Origin: Dichotomicrobium sp964540795
Lineage (GTDB): Bacteria; Pseudomonadota; Alphaproteobacteria; Rhizobiales; Rhodomicrobiaceae
NCBI GenBank assembly: GCA_964540795.1
Contig: CAZINX010000008.1
Location: forward strand, 49,262 to 113,261
Reading direction: 5' to 3'
Length of the DNA stretch: 64,000 nucleotides
The translations under genes and the position numbers were made by a program. Below, one piece after another: positions 35,165-44,641 of this stretch. The notes under the pieces are model-generated. The model ran no database searches. It saw only the letters and a program-made list of their open reading frames with translations, and had not been told where the DNA came from. The stretch's first letter is position 1, and each line of letters opens with the position of its first letter.

Positions 35165-35191
35165 CCTTAAGCCGTTGCGGGCAAGCGCCCG

Positions 35192-36946
35192 TTACTTCTT
35201 GCTGTCCTCGGTCTTGGTCTCGCCGTCATCGGACTGCGCCTTGTTGAGCGCAGCGCCAAGGATGTCGCCAAGCGAAGCGCCGCTGTCGGTGGAGCCGAAT
35301 TGTTCGACCGCTTTCTTTTCCTCGGCGATTTCCAGCGCCTTGATCGAGAGCGACACCTTCCGGTTCGCCCGGTCGACCTGGGTGACGGCCGCATCGATCT
35401 TGTCGCCCGGCGCGAAGCGCTCGGGCCGCTGCTCGGAGCGGTCGCGCGACAGGTCGGCCCGGCGGATGAAGGTCGACATGTCGCTGTCGGCAAGGCGGAC
35501 CTGCAAGCCGGAATCCTTCACCTCTTCCACCTCGCAGGTGACGGTGGAGCCCTTCTTCAGGCCGGCCAGGCTCTCGAACGGATCGCCGCTGACCTGCTTG
35601 ATGCCGAGGCTGATGCGCTCCTTATCCGGGTCGGTGTCGAGCACCACGGCGCGCACCGTGTCGCCCTTCTTGTAGTCCTTGATGGCTTCCTCGCCTGCCT
35701 TGTTCCAGTCGAGGTCGGAGAGATGCACCATGCCGTCGATACCGCCTTCGAGGCCGACGAACAGGCCGAACTCGGTGATGTTGCGTACCGTGCCCTCGAT
35801 CTCGGTGCCCTTCGGATGGCTGGCCGCGAAGGCCTCCCACGGGTTTTCCTGCGTCTGCTTGAGGCCCAGCGAGATGCGCCGCTTGTTCGGGTCGACCTCC
35901 AGCACCTGCACCTCAACCTCTTCGCTGGTGGAGAGGATCTTGCCCGGATGGACGTTCTTCTTGACCCAGCTCATCTCGGAAACGTGGATCAGGCCCTCGA
36001 CACCCGGTTCCAGTTCGACGAAAGCGCCGTAGTCGGTGATATTCGTGACGCGGCCGGTAAACTTCGCGTCGACCGGATACTTCGCCTCGATGCCTTCCCA
36101 CGGGTCGGCCTGGAGCTGCTTCATGCCCAGGCTGATGCGCTGGGTCTCCGGGTTGATGCGGATGATCTGCACCTTCACGGTGTCGCCGACATTGACGATT
36201 TCGTTCGGATGGTTGACCCGGCGCCAGGCCATGTCGGTAACGTGCAGCAGACCGTCGATGCCGCCGAGGTCGATGAACGCGCCGTAATCGGTGATGTTCT
36301 TGACGATGCCCTCGACGACCTGACCTTCGGCGAGGTTGGCGACGATCTCGCTGCGCTGCTCGGCGCGCGTCTCTTCCAGCACGGCGCGGCGAGAGACGAC
36401 GATGTTGCCGCGGCGCCGGTCCATCTTGAGGATCTGGAACGGCTGCGGGGAGTGCATCAGGTTCGAGGCGTCGCGCACCGGACGAATATCGACCTGGCTG
36501 CCCGGCAGGAACGCCACCGCGCCGTCGAGATCGACGGTGAAGCCGCCCTTGACGCGGTTGAAAATCACGCCCTCAACCTTCTCGCCTTTCTCGAAGCTCT
36601 TTTCCAGCTTGGCCCAGCTTTCCTCGCGGCGCGCCTTCTCGCGGCTGAGGACGGCCTCGCCCAGCGCGTTCTCGATGCGCTCCAGATACACTTCGACCTC
36701 GTCTCCGACATTAATGTCAGGATCCTGGCCGGCGATGGAGAATTCCTTGAGCGGCACGCGACCTTCCGTCTTCAGGCCGACATCGATGACGGCAAGATCC
36801 TTCTCGATCGCAACGACGGTCCCCCTGACGACAGAGCCTTCCTGCGTTTCGGTTTCGGAAAACGATTCTTCGAGAAGCGAGGCAAAGTCCTCGCGTGCCG
36901 GATTGAGTTCCGCGGTTTGTGTTTCTGGGCTCTGTGCCGGGTTCAT
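35192..36946 (-). CDS. rpsA: 30S ribosomal protein S1
   Basis: 584 residues with six S1 repeats. The first two (near EGSVVRGTVVAIEKDLAVIDVG and KVEGVIFNRVKGGFTVDL) bind the ribosome; the others bind mRNA, each with a DYGAFVDLG-type strand (for example ITDYGAFIDLGGIDGLLHVTDM, split as DYGAFIDLGG and HVTDM). S1 brings mRNA to the 30S subunit. AAGGAG sits five bases before the ATG. The last repeat is followed by a Ser/Asp/Lys tail. It is downstream of cmk, the conserved order. Confidence 0.96.
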   Translation of the reverse strand: MNPAQSPETQTAELNPAREDFASLLEESFSETETQEGSVVRGTVVAIEKDLAVIDVGLKTEGRVPLKEFSIAGQDPDINVGDEVEVYLERIENALGEAVLSREKARREESWAKLEKSFEKGEKVEGVIFNRVKGGFTVDLDGAVAFLPGSQVDIRPVRDASNLMHSPQPFQILKMDRRRGNIVVSRRAVLEETRAEQRSEIVANLAEGQVVEGIVKNITDYGAFIDLGGIDGLLHVTDMAWRRVNHPNEIVNVGDTVKVQIIRINPETQRISLGMKQLQADPWEGIEAKYPVDAKFTGRVTNITDYGAFVELEPGVEGLIHVSEMSWVKKNVHPGKILSTSEEVEVQVLEVDPNKRRISLGLKQTQENPWEAFAASHPKGTEIEGTVRNITEFGLFVGLEGGIDGMVHLSDLDWNKAGEEAIKDYKKGDTVRAVVLDTDPDKERISLGIKQVSGDPFESLAGLKKGSTVTCEVEEVKDSGLQVRLADSDMSTFIRRADLSRDRSEQRPERFAPGDKIDAAVTQVDRANRKVSLSIKALEIAEEKKAVEQFGSTDSGASLGDILGAALNKAQSDDGETKTEDSKK

Positions 36947-37114
36947 CTACGCTCCTTAAAACCCTTGTATCTCGCTGTGAAACCGGCCCGTTTGGCGCGG
37001 TTCGGTTGCATTCGGTTCATGACCGGCGCGGTTTCGGCCTGCTGAGTCTCAACGCGCCGGGCGGGTCATTCCGTTAAAGACTGCCGGGAGAGAAACACGC
37101 CACGCAGTGGCGGC

Positions 37115-37134
37115 GGGCGCGACTGCTCGCGCCC
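37115..37134. repeat. Hairpin in the cmk-rpsA spacer
   Basis: A perfect 8-bp stem, GGGCGCGA (37115-37122) and TCGCGCCC (37127-37134), with a four-base loop, lies in the 234-base gap between cmk and rpsA. No U-tract follows on either strand. It could attenuate read-through into rpsA or sit in an rpsA leader that S1 binds for autoregulation; neither is shown. The rest of the gap holds nothing I recognise. Confidence 0.45.
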
Positions 37135-37180
37135 ATCCCCGCTATCCGGTGAAGGCAAATAGCAGGAGCGGCGCCTGCCG

Positions 37181-37825
37181 CTACGACCCCTGGGGGCGTC
37201 CCGGCGCGCGCGCCGCATCTATCAGTCCCAAAGCAGCTTTGAATGCCTGCTCTATATCCAAATTCGTGGTATCGAGCAAGTGCGCATCGTCCGCTTTGCG
37301 CAAAGGCGCGGCCGATCTCTCCTGATCCCGGCGGTCACGCTTGAGAATGTCTTGATAGATCTCGTCTTCGTCGACGTCTTCGCCGCGCTCGCGCAACTCG
37401 AGATAGCGGCGGCGCGCGCGCTCTTCCGGGCTCGCTGCGATATATAGTTTCACATCCGCCGCGGGACAAACCACCGTGCCGATATCGCGACCGTCCAGCA
37501 CCGCGCCGCCGGGCTGATGGGCGAAGTCGCGCTGGAGTTCGAGCAGCGCCTCGCGCACCGCCGGGGAGGCCGCGACCTGCGAGGCCGCCTCGCCCATGCG
37601 CCGCTCGCGCAGGTGCGGGTCGTCCAGCCCGTTCAGGTCGAGCGATTTCGCCGCGCGCACCCCCGCTTCCTCGTCATCGAGCGCCAGCCCCCGTTCGAGC
37701 ATGTCGCGGGCGACGGCGCGGTAGAGCAGGCCGGTGTCCAGATAGGGCAGGCCAAGATGCGCGGCCAGCCGGCGCGACACGCTGCCCTTGCCCGAGGCGG
37801 AAGGCCCGTCCACCGCGATAATCAT
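37181..37825 (-). CDS. cmk: Cytidylate kinase
   Basis: 214 residues from the ATG at 37825. Cmk phosphorylates CMP and dCMP. The P-loop is GPSASGKGS (residues 7-15), followed by LGLPYLDTGLLYRAVA, the GRDIGTVVCP motif and the lid RRRYLELRERGEDVD. Its start overlaps the aroA stop by four bases (ATGA), giving translational coupling in an aroA-cmk operon, as in many proteobacteria. Confidence 0.96.
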   Translation of the reverse strand: MIIAVDGPSASGKGSVSRRLAAHLGLPYLDTGLLYRAVARDMLERGLALDDEEAGVRAAKSLDLNGLDDPHLRERRMGEAASQVAASPAVREALLELQRDFAHQPGGAVLDGRDIGTVVCPAADVKLYIAASPEERARRRYLELRERGEDVDEDEIYQDILKRDRRDQERSAAPLRKADDAHLLDTTNLDIEQAFKAALGLIDAARAPGRPQGS

Positions 37826-39162
37826 TCCGACCTGCCCGTATCGTCGAAATCCGCGCCGATCGCGCGCATCCGTTCTGCGAAGCCGGGGAAGCTGGTGTCG
37901 ATCATGGCGGTATCGTCGATGCGCACCGGCTGTTCCGCGACGAGGCCCAATACCGCGAAGGCCATCGCGATGCGATGGTCCATATGCGTTTCGACTGTGC
38001 CGCCGCCAGGGATGCGGTCCATGCCGCGCACGATCAGCGTATCGCCCTCGGCCCAGGCGGTGACGCCGCAAGCCGTAAGCCCGGCGATGGTCGCGGCGAG
38101 CCGGTCGCTTTCCTTCACGCGCAGCTCGGCCAACCCTTCCATGCGCGTTTCGCCCTCTGCCGTGGCGGCGACGACCGCGAGTATCGGGTATTCGTCGATC
38201 ATCCGCGGCGCGCGCTCCGGCGGCACGCGCACAGCCTTCAGCTTCCCGGCCCGCACGCGCAAATCGGCGACCTTTTCGCCGCCGCTGCGCCGCTCGTTCT
38301 GGAAGCGCAAGTCCGCGCCCATCTCCGCCAGCGTGTCATAAAAGCCGGTGCGCGTCGGGTTCACCAGCACGTTCTGGATCGTGACGTCGGAGCCGGGGCA
38401 GATCAGCGCTGCCGCCGTCGGGAACGCGGCCGAACTGGGATCGCCCGGCACCTCGACATCGCGGCCATGCAGCACCGCCTCCCCCGCCACCGTGATGCTG
38501 CGCTCGCCCGCGCCCTCCTCGACGCGCACCTCAGCGCCGAAATGGCGCATCATCGTTTCGGTGTGGTCGCGCGTCGCCTCCGGCTCGATCACCGTGGTCT
38601 CGCCCGGCGTCATCAGCCCGGCCAGCAGGATCGCCGACTTCACCTGCGCCGACGCCACCGGCAGCCGGTAGGTGATCGGGGTCAGATCGCCCGAACCGAT
38701 CAGCGTGAGCGGCAAGCGGTCGCCGCCGCGCACTTCCGCGCCCATTGCCTTTAGCGGGTCGAGCACGCGGCCCATCGGCCGGCGCCGGAGCGACTCGTCG
38801 CCCGTCAACTCCGCGGCGAAGTCGTGCCCCGCGATCACGCCCATCATCAGCCGCACGCCCGTTCCCGCATTGCCGAAATCGAGCGGCCCGTCCGGCGGAG
38901 CAAGCCCGCCGCAGCCGACGCCTGTGACGCGCCAGTCGCCATTCTCCTCGTCATTCTCCTCGCGCGCCATCCGCACGCCCATAGTCTGCAGCGCGCGGGC
39001 CGTCGCCAGCACGTCGGCGGATTCCAGCAGCCCGGTGATGCGCGTCTGCCCGACCGACAGCCCGCCGAAGATCAGCGCGCGGTGGGAAATCGACTTGTCG
39101 CCGGGCACCCGCAGCGCGCCGCTCAGCGCGGCGGACTTGCGGGCGATCATGGGGCGGGGCAT
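37822..39162 (-). CDS. aroA: 3-phosphoshikimate 1-carboxyvinyltransferase (EPSP synthase)
   Basis: 446 residues from the ATG at 39162 (an ATG at 39150 is also possible). It joins PEP to shikimate-3-phosphate in the aromatic pathway, the step inhibited by glyphosate. Motifs: PGDKSISHRALIFGGL, the PEP-site loop FGNAGTGVRLMMG, with Ala after GNAGT as in class II-like enzymes, and ELRVKESDRLAA. No strong ribosome binding site. It leads the cmk operon and is divergent from the TIGR02300 gene. Confidence 0.95.
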   Translation of the reverse strand: MPRPMIARKSAALSGALRVPGDKSISHRALIFGGLSVGQTRITGLLESADVLATARALQTMGVRMAREENDEENGDWRVTGVGCGGLAPPDGPLDFGNAGTGVRLMMGVIAGHDFAAELTGDESLRRRPMGRVLDPLKAMGAEVRGGDRLPLTLIGSGDLTPITYRLPVASAQVKSAILLAGLMTPGETTVIEPEATRDHTETMMRHFGAEVRVEEGAGERSITVAGEAVLHGRDVEVPGDPSSAAFPTAAALICPGSDVTIQNVLVNPTRTGFYDTLAEMGADLRFQNERRSGGEKVADLRVRAGKLKAVRVPPERAPRMIDEYPILAVVAATAEGETRMEGLAELRVKESDRLAATIAGLTACGVTAWAEGDTLIVRGMDRIPGGGTVETHMDHRIAMAFAVLGLVAEQPVRIDDTAMIDTSFPGFAERMRAIGADFDDTGRSE

Positions 39163-39302
39163 GGCCTGGGGTCTCGCAAAGTTGGGGCGCGGCGCGGCAG
39201 CCTGCGCGCCCGTGTTTCGGCATTGCAGCCGTATAGAGCAGAGCGCGCGCAAGACTGTCAATCAGGCCCGCAAAAAAGCGCGGAATTCCCTTGCATTCGC
39301 CT

Positions 39303-39331
39303 TTGACAAGCCCAGATCGCCTCGCTAGAGA
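39303..39331 (+). promoter_or_regulatory. Sigma-70-type promoter for the TIGR02300 gene
   Basis: TTGACA (39303-39308) is a perfect -35, followed after exactly 17 bases by TAGAGA (39326-39331) as -10. It lies 40 bases upstream of the start codon at 39372, with AAGGA in between. This is the best consensus promoter noticed in the window. Confidence 0.7.
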
Positions 39332-39371
39332 ACTCAACCTTCCGGCAAGACCAAAAGCATAAGGACCAGAC

Positions 39372-39782
39372 ATGTCGAACAAGGCCGCGCGCGGAACCAA
39401 GCGGACCTGCCAGGGCTGCGGCGCGCGCTTTTACGATCTGAACCGCGACCCGATCGTTTGTCCGGTCTGCGGCGCGGAATTCAAGCTGACCGGCGAGGCC
39501 GCGCAGGCGCATGCCCAGCGCGCCGCCGAGGCGCGGGAGCGGGAGGACGAGGCCGCGCTCTCTGCTGAGTCCGAAGACGTGGAGGTCGTGCCGCTCGAAG
39601 AGGCCGAAGCGGACGGCGAGGATATTCCTGACATCGAAAGCGACGACCTTGACGATCTCGATGCGGACAGCGACCTGAGGAGCGACGAGGACGCGCTGAT
39701 GCCCGACGACGACGCGGAAGATGACGACGTGTCGGGCTTCATCGGCGGCTCGATCACCGAGGATCAGGAAGAGGACACCTGA
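39372..39782 (+). CDS. TIGR02300 family (FYDLN acid) protein
   Basis: 136 residues. A compact zinc ribbon at the N-terminus (CQGCGARFYDLNRDPIVCPVCG) carries four cysteines and the family's FYDLN motif; the remaining two thirds is extremely acidic and disordered (long Asp/Glu runs), ending in DDVSGFIGGSIT. The family is restricted to alphaproteobacteria and its role is unknown; the acidic tail suggests interaction with a basic partner or mimicry of nucleic acid. AAGGA precedes the ATG. A tRNA gene follows. Confidence 0.9.
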   Translation: MSNKAARGTKRTCQGCGARFYDLNRDPIVCPVCGAEFKLTGEAAQAHAQRAAEAREREDEAALSAESEDVEVVPLEEAEADGEDIPDIESDDLDDLDADSDLRSDEDALMPDDDAEDDDVSGFIGGSITEDQEEDT

Positions 39783-39864
39783 TCGCGCCAGCGCGCGGCA
39801 TGTTCCTCTTGATCCGCTGCGCCCGACGCCTTATTCATTCGCGATATGCGCAAAGGCGCAGTCC

Positions 39865-39940
<76 letters not shown>

Positions 39941-39957
39941 CCCTCCGGCACAGGTCT

Positions 39958-40638
39958 TTAAGCTGACTTCGCAGTTTGCGGCGCGGCGAATGCGCCTGCG
40001 ATGAGCGTGAGCGCGACCGCTGCCGCGCCCCACACTAGATACGCCTCCGGGCTGTCCATCGCCAGCAGCGTGCCGCCGCCGATCACGCACCACACAAGCG
40101 GGATCAGCGCCAGCAGCCAGCGCCACGCCCCCGCCAGCGCAACCATCACGCCGAGCGTCGCGATCGCGGTCGGGTCTGGCGTCAGCGCGAAGAACTCGAC
40201 CTCGTACCATTGCCGGTCCACCGCCAGCCCGGCCAGCGGCAGCACCACCAGCGCGAAGACGAACATCGCCGCGCCCGTCCAGCGCGCCCAGACCGCGCCG
40301 GGCCGCAGCCCGCCGGGCCAGATCGCCGCAATCGCCATCAACCCCGCCTGCGCCGCGAACAGCCAGCCGAAATTCACCGCCGCCCAGTTGATGTCCGCAT
40401 AGCGCTGCGCATGAAAGACCCAGGCCACCCACACCCACATCGCCGCCAGCACGACCAGCACTGCCTGAATGCGCGGTAGCCGCCCGCGCAGGATCGCCGG
40501 CAGCATCGCCACGCCGAACGCCGCCGCCAGCACATGCGCGGGCCAGATGTCGCGGTGATACAGCTCGAACAGCCGCAGATAGGTCTCCCGCGAGAACAGC
40601 AGCAGGTCCTCCAGCGGGTAGTTCAGCCACTCTTCCAT
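39958..40638 (-). CDS. DUF6064 family membrane protein
   Basis: 226 residues from the ATG at 40638, which overlaps the stop of the upstream aldo/keto reductase (TGATG). The N-terminal helix and HRDIWPAHVLAA segment are typical of DUF6064. About seven membrane helices follow (for example AVLVVLAAMWVWVAWVF, MFVFALVVLPLAGLA, LLALIPLVWCVIGGGTLLA). Function unknown. Translational coupling to a Tat-exported oxidoreductase is the only context clue. It is convergent with tRNA-Ala. Confidence 0.8.
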   Translation of the reverse strand: MEEWLNYPLEDLLLFSRETYLRLFELYHRDIWPAHVLAAAFGVAMLPAILRGRLPRIQAVLVVLAAMWVWVAWVFHAQRYADINWAAVNFGWLFAAQAGLMAIAAIWPGGLRPGAVWARWTGAAMFVFALVVLPLAGLAVDRQWYEVEFFALTPDPTAIATLGVMVALAGAWRWLLALIPLVWCVIGGGTLLAMDSPEAYLVWGAAAVALTLIAGAFAAPQTAKSA

Positions 40639-41555
40639 CACAGGCTTTCCACATAGGCGGCCATGCGCTGGCGCATCTCGGGGTCGGGCAGGCGGCCATG
40701 CAGCGCGCCCATGTTCTCCAGCATGTGGTCGACGCGCGTCGTCGCGGGGATCGCGCAGGTCAGCGCCGGGTGCGAGATGATGAATTTCAGGAAGAACTGC
40801 GCCCAGTTGGTCGCGTCGAATTCGCTGATCCAGCCGGGCAGCGGCTTGTGCTGATAGCGGTCGAACAGCGCGCCGCGCTGGAACGGGCGGTTGGCAATCA
40901 CGGCCAGCCCGCGCTCGCGCGCCAGCGGCAGCAGGCGGTCTTCGGCCCAGCGGTCGACCACGTTGTAGGTCAGTTGCACGAAGTCGATCGGCTGGGTCTC
41001 CATGACCCGCTCAAGCTCGTCGAGCCGGCGGCCATGCGAGGTCGTGACGCCAATATAGCGGATGCGGCCCTGCGCCTTCATCTCCTTGAGCGTTTCCATA
41101 TGCGCTTCCCAGGAGACCAGATTGTGAATCTGCATCAGGTCGAAGGGTTTGACGCCCCAGAGCCGTTCCGAGGTCGCGACCTGATCCGCAGCATCGTCGC
41201 CGAACGGTGTCCAGACCTTGGTGGCGGAGAACAGGCCCGGTTGCTGGCCGAGCTTGTCGAGGCCGTAGCCGATAACCTCCTCGGAAGAGCCGTACATTGG
41301 CGAGGAATCGATCATCCCGCCGCCCTGCGCGAAAAAGTTGCGCAGCACCTCGGTGCGCTGGTTGCGCGCCTTGATGTCGTCGCCGACGTTGAAGGTGATC
41401 CAGGTGCCCATGCCGATGGCGGGAATCGTCTCGCCGGTCGCGGGGATCACTTTCGTGCGGATTTGCTCGGCGCGCGCCGGGCCGGCCGGCAGCGCGGCGG
41501 TAAGGCCCGCAGCGGCGGAAGACAGCAGGAAATCGCGGCGTGACAGGCGCGGCAT
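40638..41555 (-). CDS. Tat-exported aldo/keto reductase
   Basis: 305 residues. The N-terminus carries a twin-arginine signal (SRRDFLLSSAAAGLTAALPA), so the folded, cofactor-loaded enzyme is probably exported to the periplasm. The TIM-barrel shows IDSSPMYGSSEEVIGYGL (catalytic Asp and Tyr), the Lys in LFSATKVWT and an IHNLVSW segment near the usual His. Cofactor preference cannot be told. GAGGAG lies five bases before the ATG. It is coupled to the DUF6064 gene. Confidence 0.88.
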   Translation of the reverse strand: MPRLSRRDFLLSSAAAGLTAALPAGPARAEQIRTKVIPATGETIPAIGMGTWITFNVGDDIKARNQRTEVLRNFFAQGGGMIDSSPMYGSSEEVIGYGLDKLGQQPGLFSATKVWTPFGDDAADQVATSERLWGVKPFDLMQIHNLVSWEAHMETLKEMKAQGRIRYIGVTTSHGRRLDELERVMETQPIDFVQLTYNVVDRWAEDRLLPLARERGLAVIANRPFQRGALFDRYQHKPLPGWISEFDATNWAQFFLKFIISHPALTCAIPATTRVDHMLENMGALHGRLPDPEMRQRMAAYVESL

Positions 41556-41635
41556 GGACGCTCCTCTCGGGCTGTTGTCTCAGCCTAGCACGTGGTCGGG
41601 ATGAACGCGGGATCAAGCCGGCGCGCGGGATCGCC

Positions 41636-43978
41636 TCACGGGCCGGAGGCGCTTTGGTCTACCGTCTGCGGCGTGCGCCGGCGCATCCGGCGGATCAGCA
41701 GCATCACCGAGGGCAGGATCATCAGGTCGCCGATCAGCGCGGCGACAAGCGTGATTGCGGCCAGCATTCCGAAAAGCCGCAGCGACGGCAGGTCCGAGAA
41801 CATCGCGACGGCCAGCCCGCAGGCGAGCACGATGGTGGTGAGCATCAGCGCCGGGCCGATCAGCACCGTGGCGCGCTTGATGACCTCGACCGGGTCCGCG
41901 CCGGGGCGGTCCTCCTGCTGGAGCCGGTTGAGATAGTGGATGGTCGCGTCCAGCCCCAGCCCGAACGCGACGGTCAGCGCCACGATGCTGGCGAATTGCA
42001 GCCCCTCGCCGCTGACGGCCAGCAGCGCGCCCGAGGCGAAAATCGGGAACAGGCCGGGCAGCGCGGCGACCGCCCCGATGATGATGGAGCGGAAAGCGAG
42101 CGCGAGCATCAGCGCGACAACTGCCATCTCCGCTGACAGCCCGCGGCTGAGCTGATTGATCATCTCCTCGCTGTTGCGCGCGGCGATGGCGGGCAGGCCC
42201 GTGACCGAAATCTCGAAGCCGGGATGTTGCTGGCGGATGTCGTCCAGCTTGGCGTCGATGGAATCGATCACCGGCAGCAGGCGGCTCGCGTCAATGTCGG
42301 GCACGCGGCCGGTGACCACCACGCTCTGCTGATCCTCTGCCAGAAAGCGCCGGACCAGATGATCCGGCAGGATCTCGACATACTGCTTGAGCTTGGCGAT
42401 CGAGTAATCCTCGGAACGCTTCAGCCATTCGCGCAGCGTTTCGATCGACCAGACATTGCCGACCTTTGGCTCGCTATGCACCAGGCGATGTATCTTGCCG
42501 ATCACCTCCAGCGTGCGCGGGTCGTAGACGTCCTGGCCCCCTGGGATGTCAATGAGCACATGCACCGGGTTCGCGCCGGTCAGCTTCTCGTCCAGCCGGC
42601 TGCTCGCTTCCAGTGCCTGCTCGCGGTCGGGCACCTGATCGGCAAGCTGGTAGCGCGGCTCCAGGCTCAGATGCGCCGCGCCCATCGTCACGATCAGCAG
42701 CACGCTCAGCGACGCGAAGAAGATTGGCCGCGCCGTCACCCCATCCGCAATCCATTCGCAAAGCCCGCGCAGAGCCTTCATCGGCTGATCATGGCCGCCC
42801 TGGTCTTCGCGGAGCTTGCTATGGTCGTTGCCGAGCAAGAGCATACCCAGTAGCGGCACCAGCGTGATGACCGCGACATAGGCGATGACGCAGGACAACG
42901 CGCCTGCCGCGCCGAAGGTGCGGATCAGCGCGGAATCCGAGATCAGCAGCGTGATGAAGGACGCCGCCGCCGTCGCCACGGTGAGCACGCAGGCCGGTCC
43001 GACCCGCAGGATCGCGTAGCGCAGCGCGGTGCGCTTGTCGTCGCCAGCGATCAGCCGGTCGCGCATGGCGAAGGTGATCTGCATGGTGTCGGAAAACGCC
43101 ATCACCATGATGAGCGGCGACATGACATTCAGAAACAGGTTAAGCCGGAAGTCCATCCAGCCGAGCGCGCCCAGCGACCACAGGATGGCAAGCGCCGGCG
43201 GCCCGGCGGCGATCACGACCAGCGACAAGCGGCGGAAGAAAACAAGGGCGATCAGCGCCCCGATGGCGAATCCCAACCCGTTATAGATCAGCTGGTCGCG
43301 TTCCACCGCATTGCGGATTTCAAGCTGCATGACCGGCGCGCCGGAAAGCTGGGCGCTCAGGCCCGTGCCGCGCAGGTTCTCGTCGACGATCCGCTCGATC
43401 TCGCCGACCACCGCCCGCAGGCCCTGCGCGCGCACCGCCGCCTGATCGAGCGCGATCACGATGAGCGTCAGCGTGCCGTCGGGCGACAGCAGCTTGTCGC
43501 GCAGGATTTCGTTCTCGCGCACCTTTTCGACCAGGGCGTCAAACGCCTCGCCCTGCGGCAGCTCGGCCGGGAACAGCGGCGGCGGGATTTCGTCTGCCTC
43601 GCTGGGGGGCTGGCGCGCGGAAAACATCGAGATCAGCCCGCGCTTCTCCTCAACGAACTGCAATTCCAGCACGATGTCGCGCAGGGTCTGGAGCGCAGGT
43701 CGCGTGAGCAGCTCATCACCCTCGACGACGACCAGCACGTCGAACTCGCTGGACGGGAAGCGCTCGGTCAGCGTCTGGTAGGTGCGGAACTCCGGCGTGT
43801 CCGTGCGGAACAGCTCGGTGAGGGAGTCCTCGACCTTCAGCCGGTTGTAGCCGACGACCGACGCGGCCGTGATCGCGGCGATCAGCAGCAAGAACAGGAT
43901 CGGAAAACGCTGCGGCAGCAGCCCCAGCCGTTCCAGCCCCAGTCCGATACGTCTTTGATGCGCCTGCTGGATGGCCAA
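41636..43978 (-). CDS. MMPL/RND-family transporter
   Basis: 780 residues beginning at a TTG (43978), the only start that keeps the first helix. Two six-helix bundles of the sterol-sensing/RND type are each preceded by a large periplasmic loop: first helix FPILFLLLIAAITAASVVGY, then SLTELFRTDTPEFRTYQTL, and AFSDTMQITFAMRDRL in the first bundle and GLGLDATIHYLNRLQQED in the second, both with the membrane Asp of proton-coupled RND pumps. Relatives export lipids, hopanoids or siderophores. No adaptor or outer-membrane gene adjoins it. Substrate unknown. Confidence 0.88.
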   Translation of the reverse strand: MAIQQAHQRRIGLGLERLGLLPQRFPILFLLLIAAITAASVVGYNRLKVEDSLTELFRTDTPEFRTYQTLTERFPSSEFDVLVVVEGDELLTRPALQTLRDIVLELQFVEEKRGLISMFSARQPPSEADEIPPPLFPAELPQGEAFDALVEKVRENEILRDKLLSPDGTLTLIVIALDQAAVRAQGLRAVVGEIERIVDENLRGTGLSAQLSGAPVMQLEIRNAVERDQLIYNGLGFAIGALIALVFFRRLSLVVIAAGPPALAILWSLGALGWMDFRLNLFLNVMSPLIMVMAFSDTMQITFAMRDRLIAGDDKRTALRYAILRVGPACVLTVATAAASFITLLISDSALIRTFGAAGALSCVIAYVAVITLVPLLGMLLLGNDHSKLREDQGGHDQPMKALRGLCEWIADGVTARPIFFASLSVLLIVTMGAAHLSLEPRYQLADQVPDREQALEASSRLDEKLTGANPVHVLIDIPGGQDVYDPRTLEVIGKIHRLVHSEPKVGNVWSIETLREWLKRSEDYSIAKLKQYVEILPDHLVRRFLAEDQQSVVVTGRVPDIDASRLLPVIDSIDAKLDDIRQQHPGFEISVTGLPAIAARNSEEMINQLSRGLSAEMAVVALMLALAFRSIIIGAVAALPGLFPIFASGALLAVSGEGLQFASIVALTVAFGLGLDATIHYLNRLQQEDRPGADPVEVIKRATVLIGPALMLTTIVLACGLAVAMFSDLPSLRLFGMLAAITLVAALIGDLMILPSVMLLIRRMRRRTPQTVDQSASGP

Positions 43979-44111
43979 GTATCAACTCGCCGCAGCCCCG
44001 GCCCAAGTCACCGGCAATCTTGCCGGGAGGATAGGCGAAGGCGAGAGGACGCGCCAGCCGCGAAGAGCTGCGCCCACAGCGCAGACACGATGACCGGCGC
44101 GTCAAGCGGCA

Positions 44112-44459
44112 TCAGCCCTTCTTCGCGAAGGCGTCGTAGGCGCGCAATGCTTCGCCGCCATACACCATCGAGGGGCCGCCGCCCATCTGGATTGCAACGC
44201 CGATCGCCTCGGCGACCTCCTCGCGCGTTGCGCCTTTCTCGTAGGCCGATCGCACATGGTAGGACACGCAGCCGTCGCAGCGCACCGTGATGCCTATGGC
44301 CAGCGCGATCAGTTCCTTGTGGCTGGGCGACAGAGCGCCATCCTTGTAGGCCGCCGCGCCAAGCTGGGCGAAACCGGCCATCTGCTCGGGGATCGCTTCA
44401 CGCAGGGCCGCGGCGTCATTGGATACATCATCAGCAATTTCCGGAAAGTCCTTGGTCAT
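44112..44459 (-). CDS. Carboxymuconolactone decarboxylase / AhpD-like protein
   Basis: 115 residues from the ATG at 44459, with GGGAG five bases upstream. The AhpD-like redox motif is complete: C61-D-G-C64 followed by H68 (ITVRCDGCVSYHV), and the helix GATREEVAEAIGVAIQMGG is typical of the CMD fold. The CxxC pair suggests peroxide-related disulfide chemistry rather than lactone decarboxylation. It is divergent from ilvC and monocistronic. Confidence 0.88.
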   Translation of the reverse strand: MTKDFPEIADDVSNDAAALREAIPEQMAGFAQLGAAAYKDGALSPSHKELIALAIGITVRCDGCVSYHVRSAYEKGATREEVAEAIGVAIQMGGGPSMVYGGEALRAYDAFAKKG

Positions 44460-44641
44460 GGTGGCTCCCTTGAAGTCGAGGCTGGAAGAAGGCTCGCCCT
44501 GGCAGGATGACCCGGCTTGTATGGGCGTCAAGGCTTTTACGACGCAGGCGCAATTAGGCTTGCTGGCGGGACGCGGGATGGCTAGGCTCCGCCGACATCC
44601 CGAACACCAAGAACCGTTTCGTCACAGGAGCTTCGAGAACA

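Noticed and set aside
35300..37045. 581-residue open frame antisense to rpsA
   Set aside because: Complement of the repeated S1 domains; no family features and no ribosome binding site.
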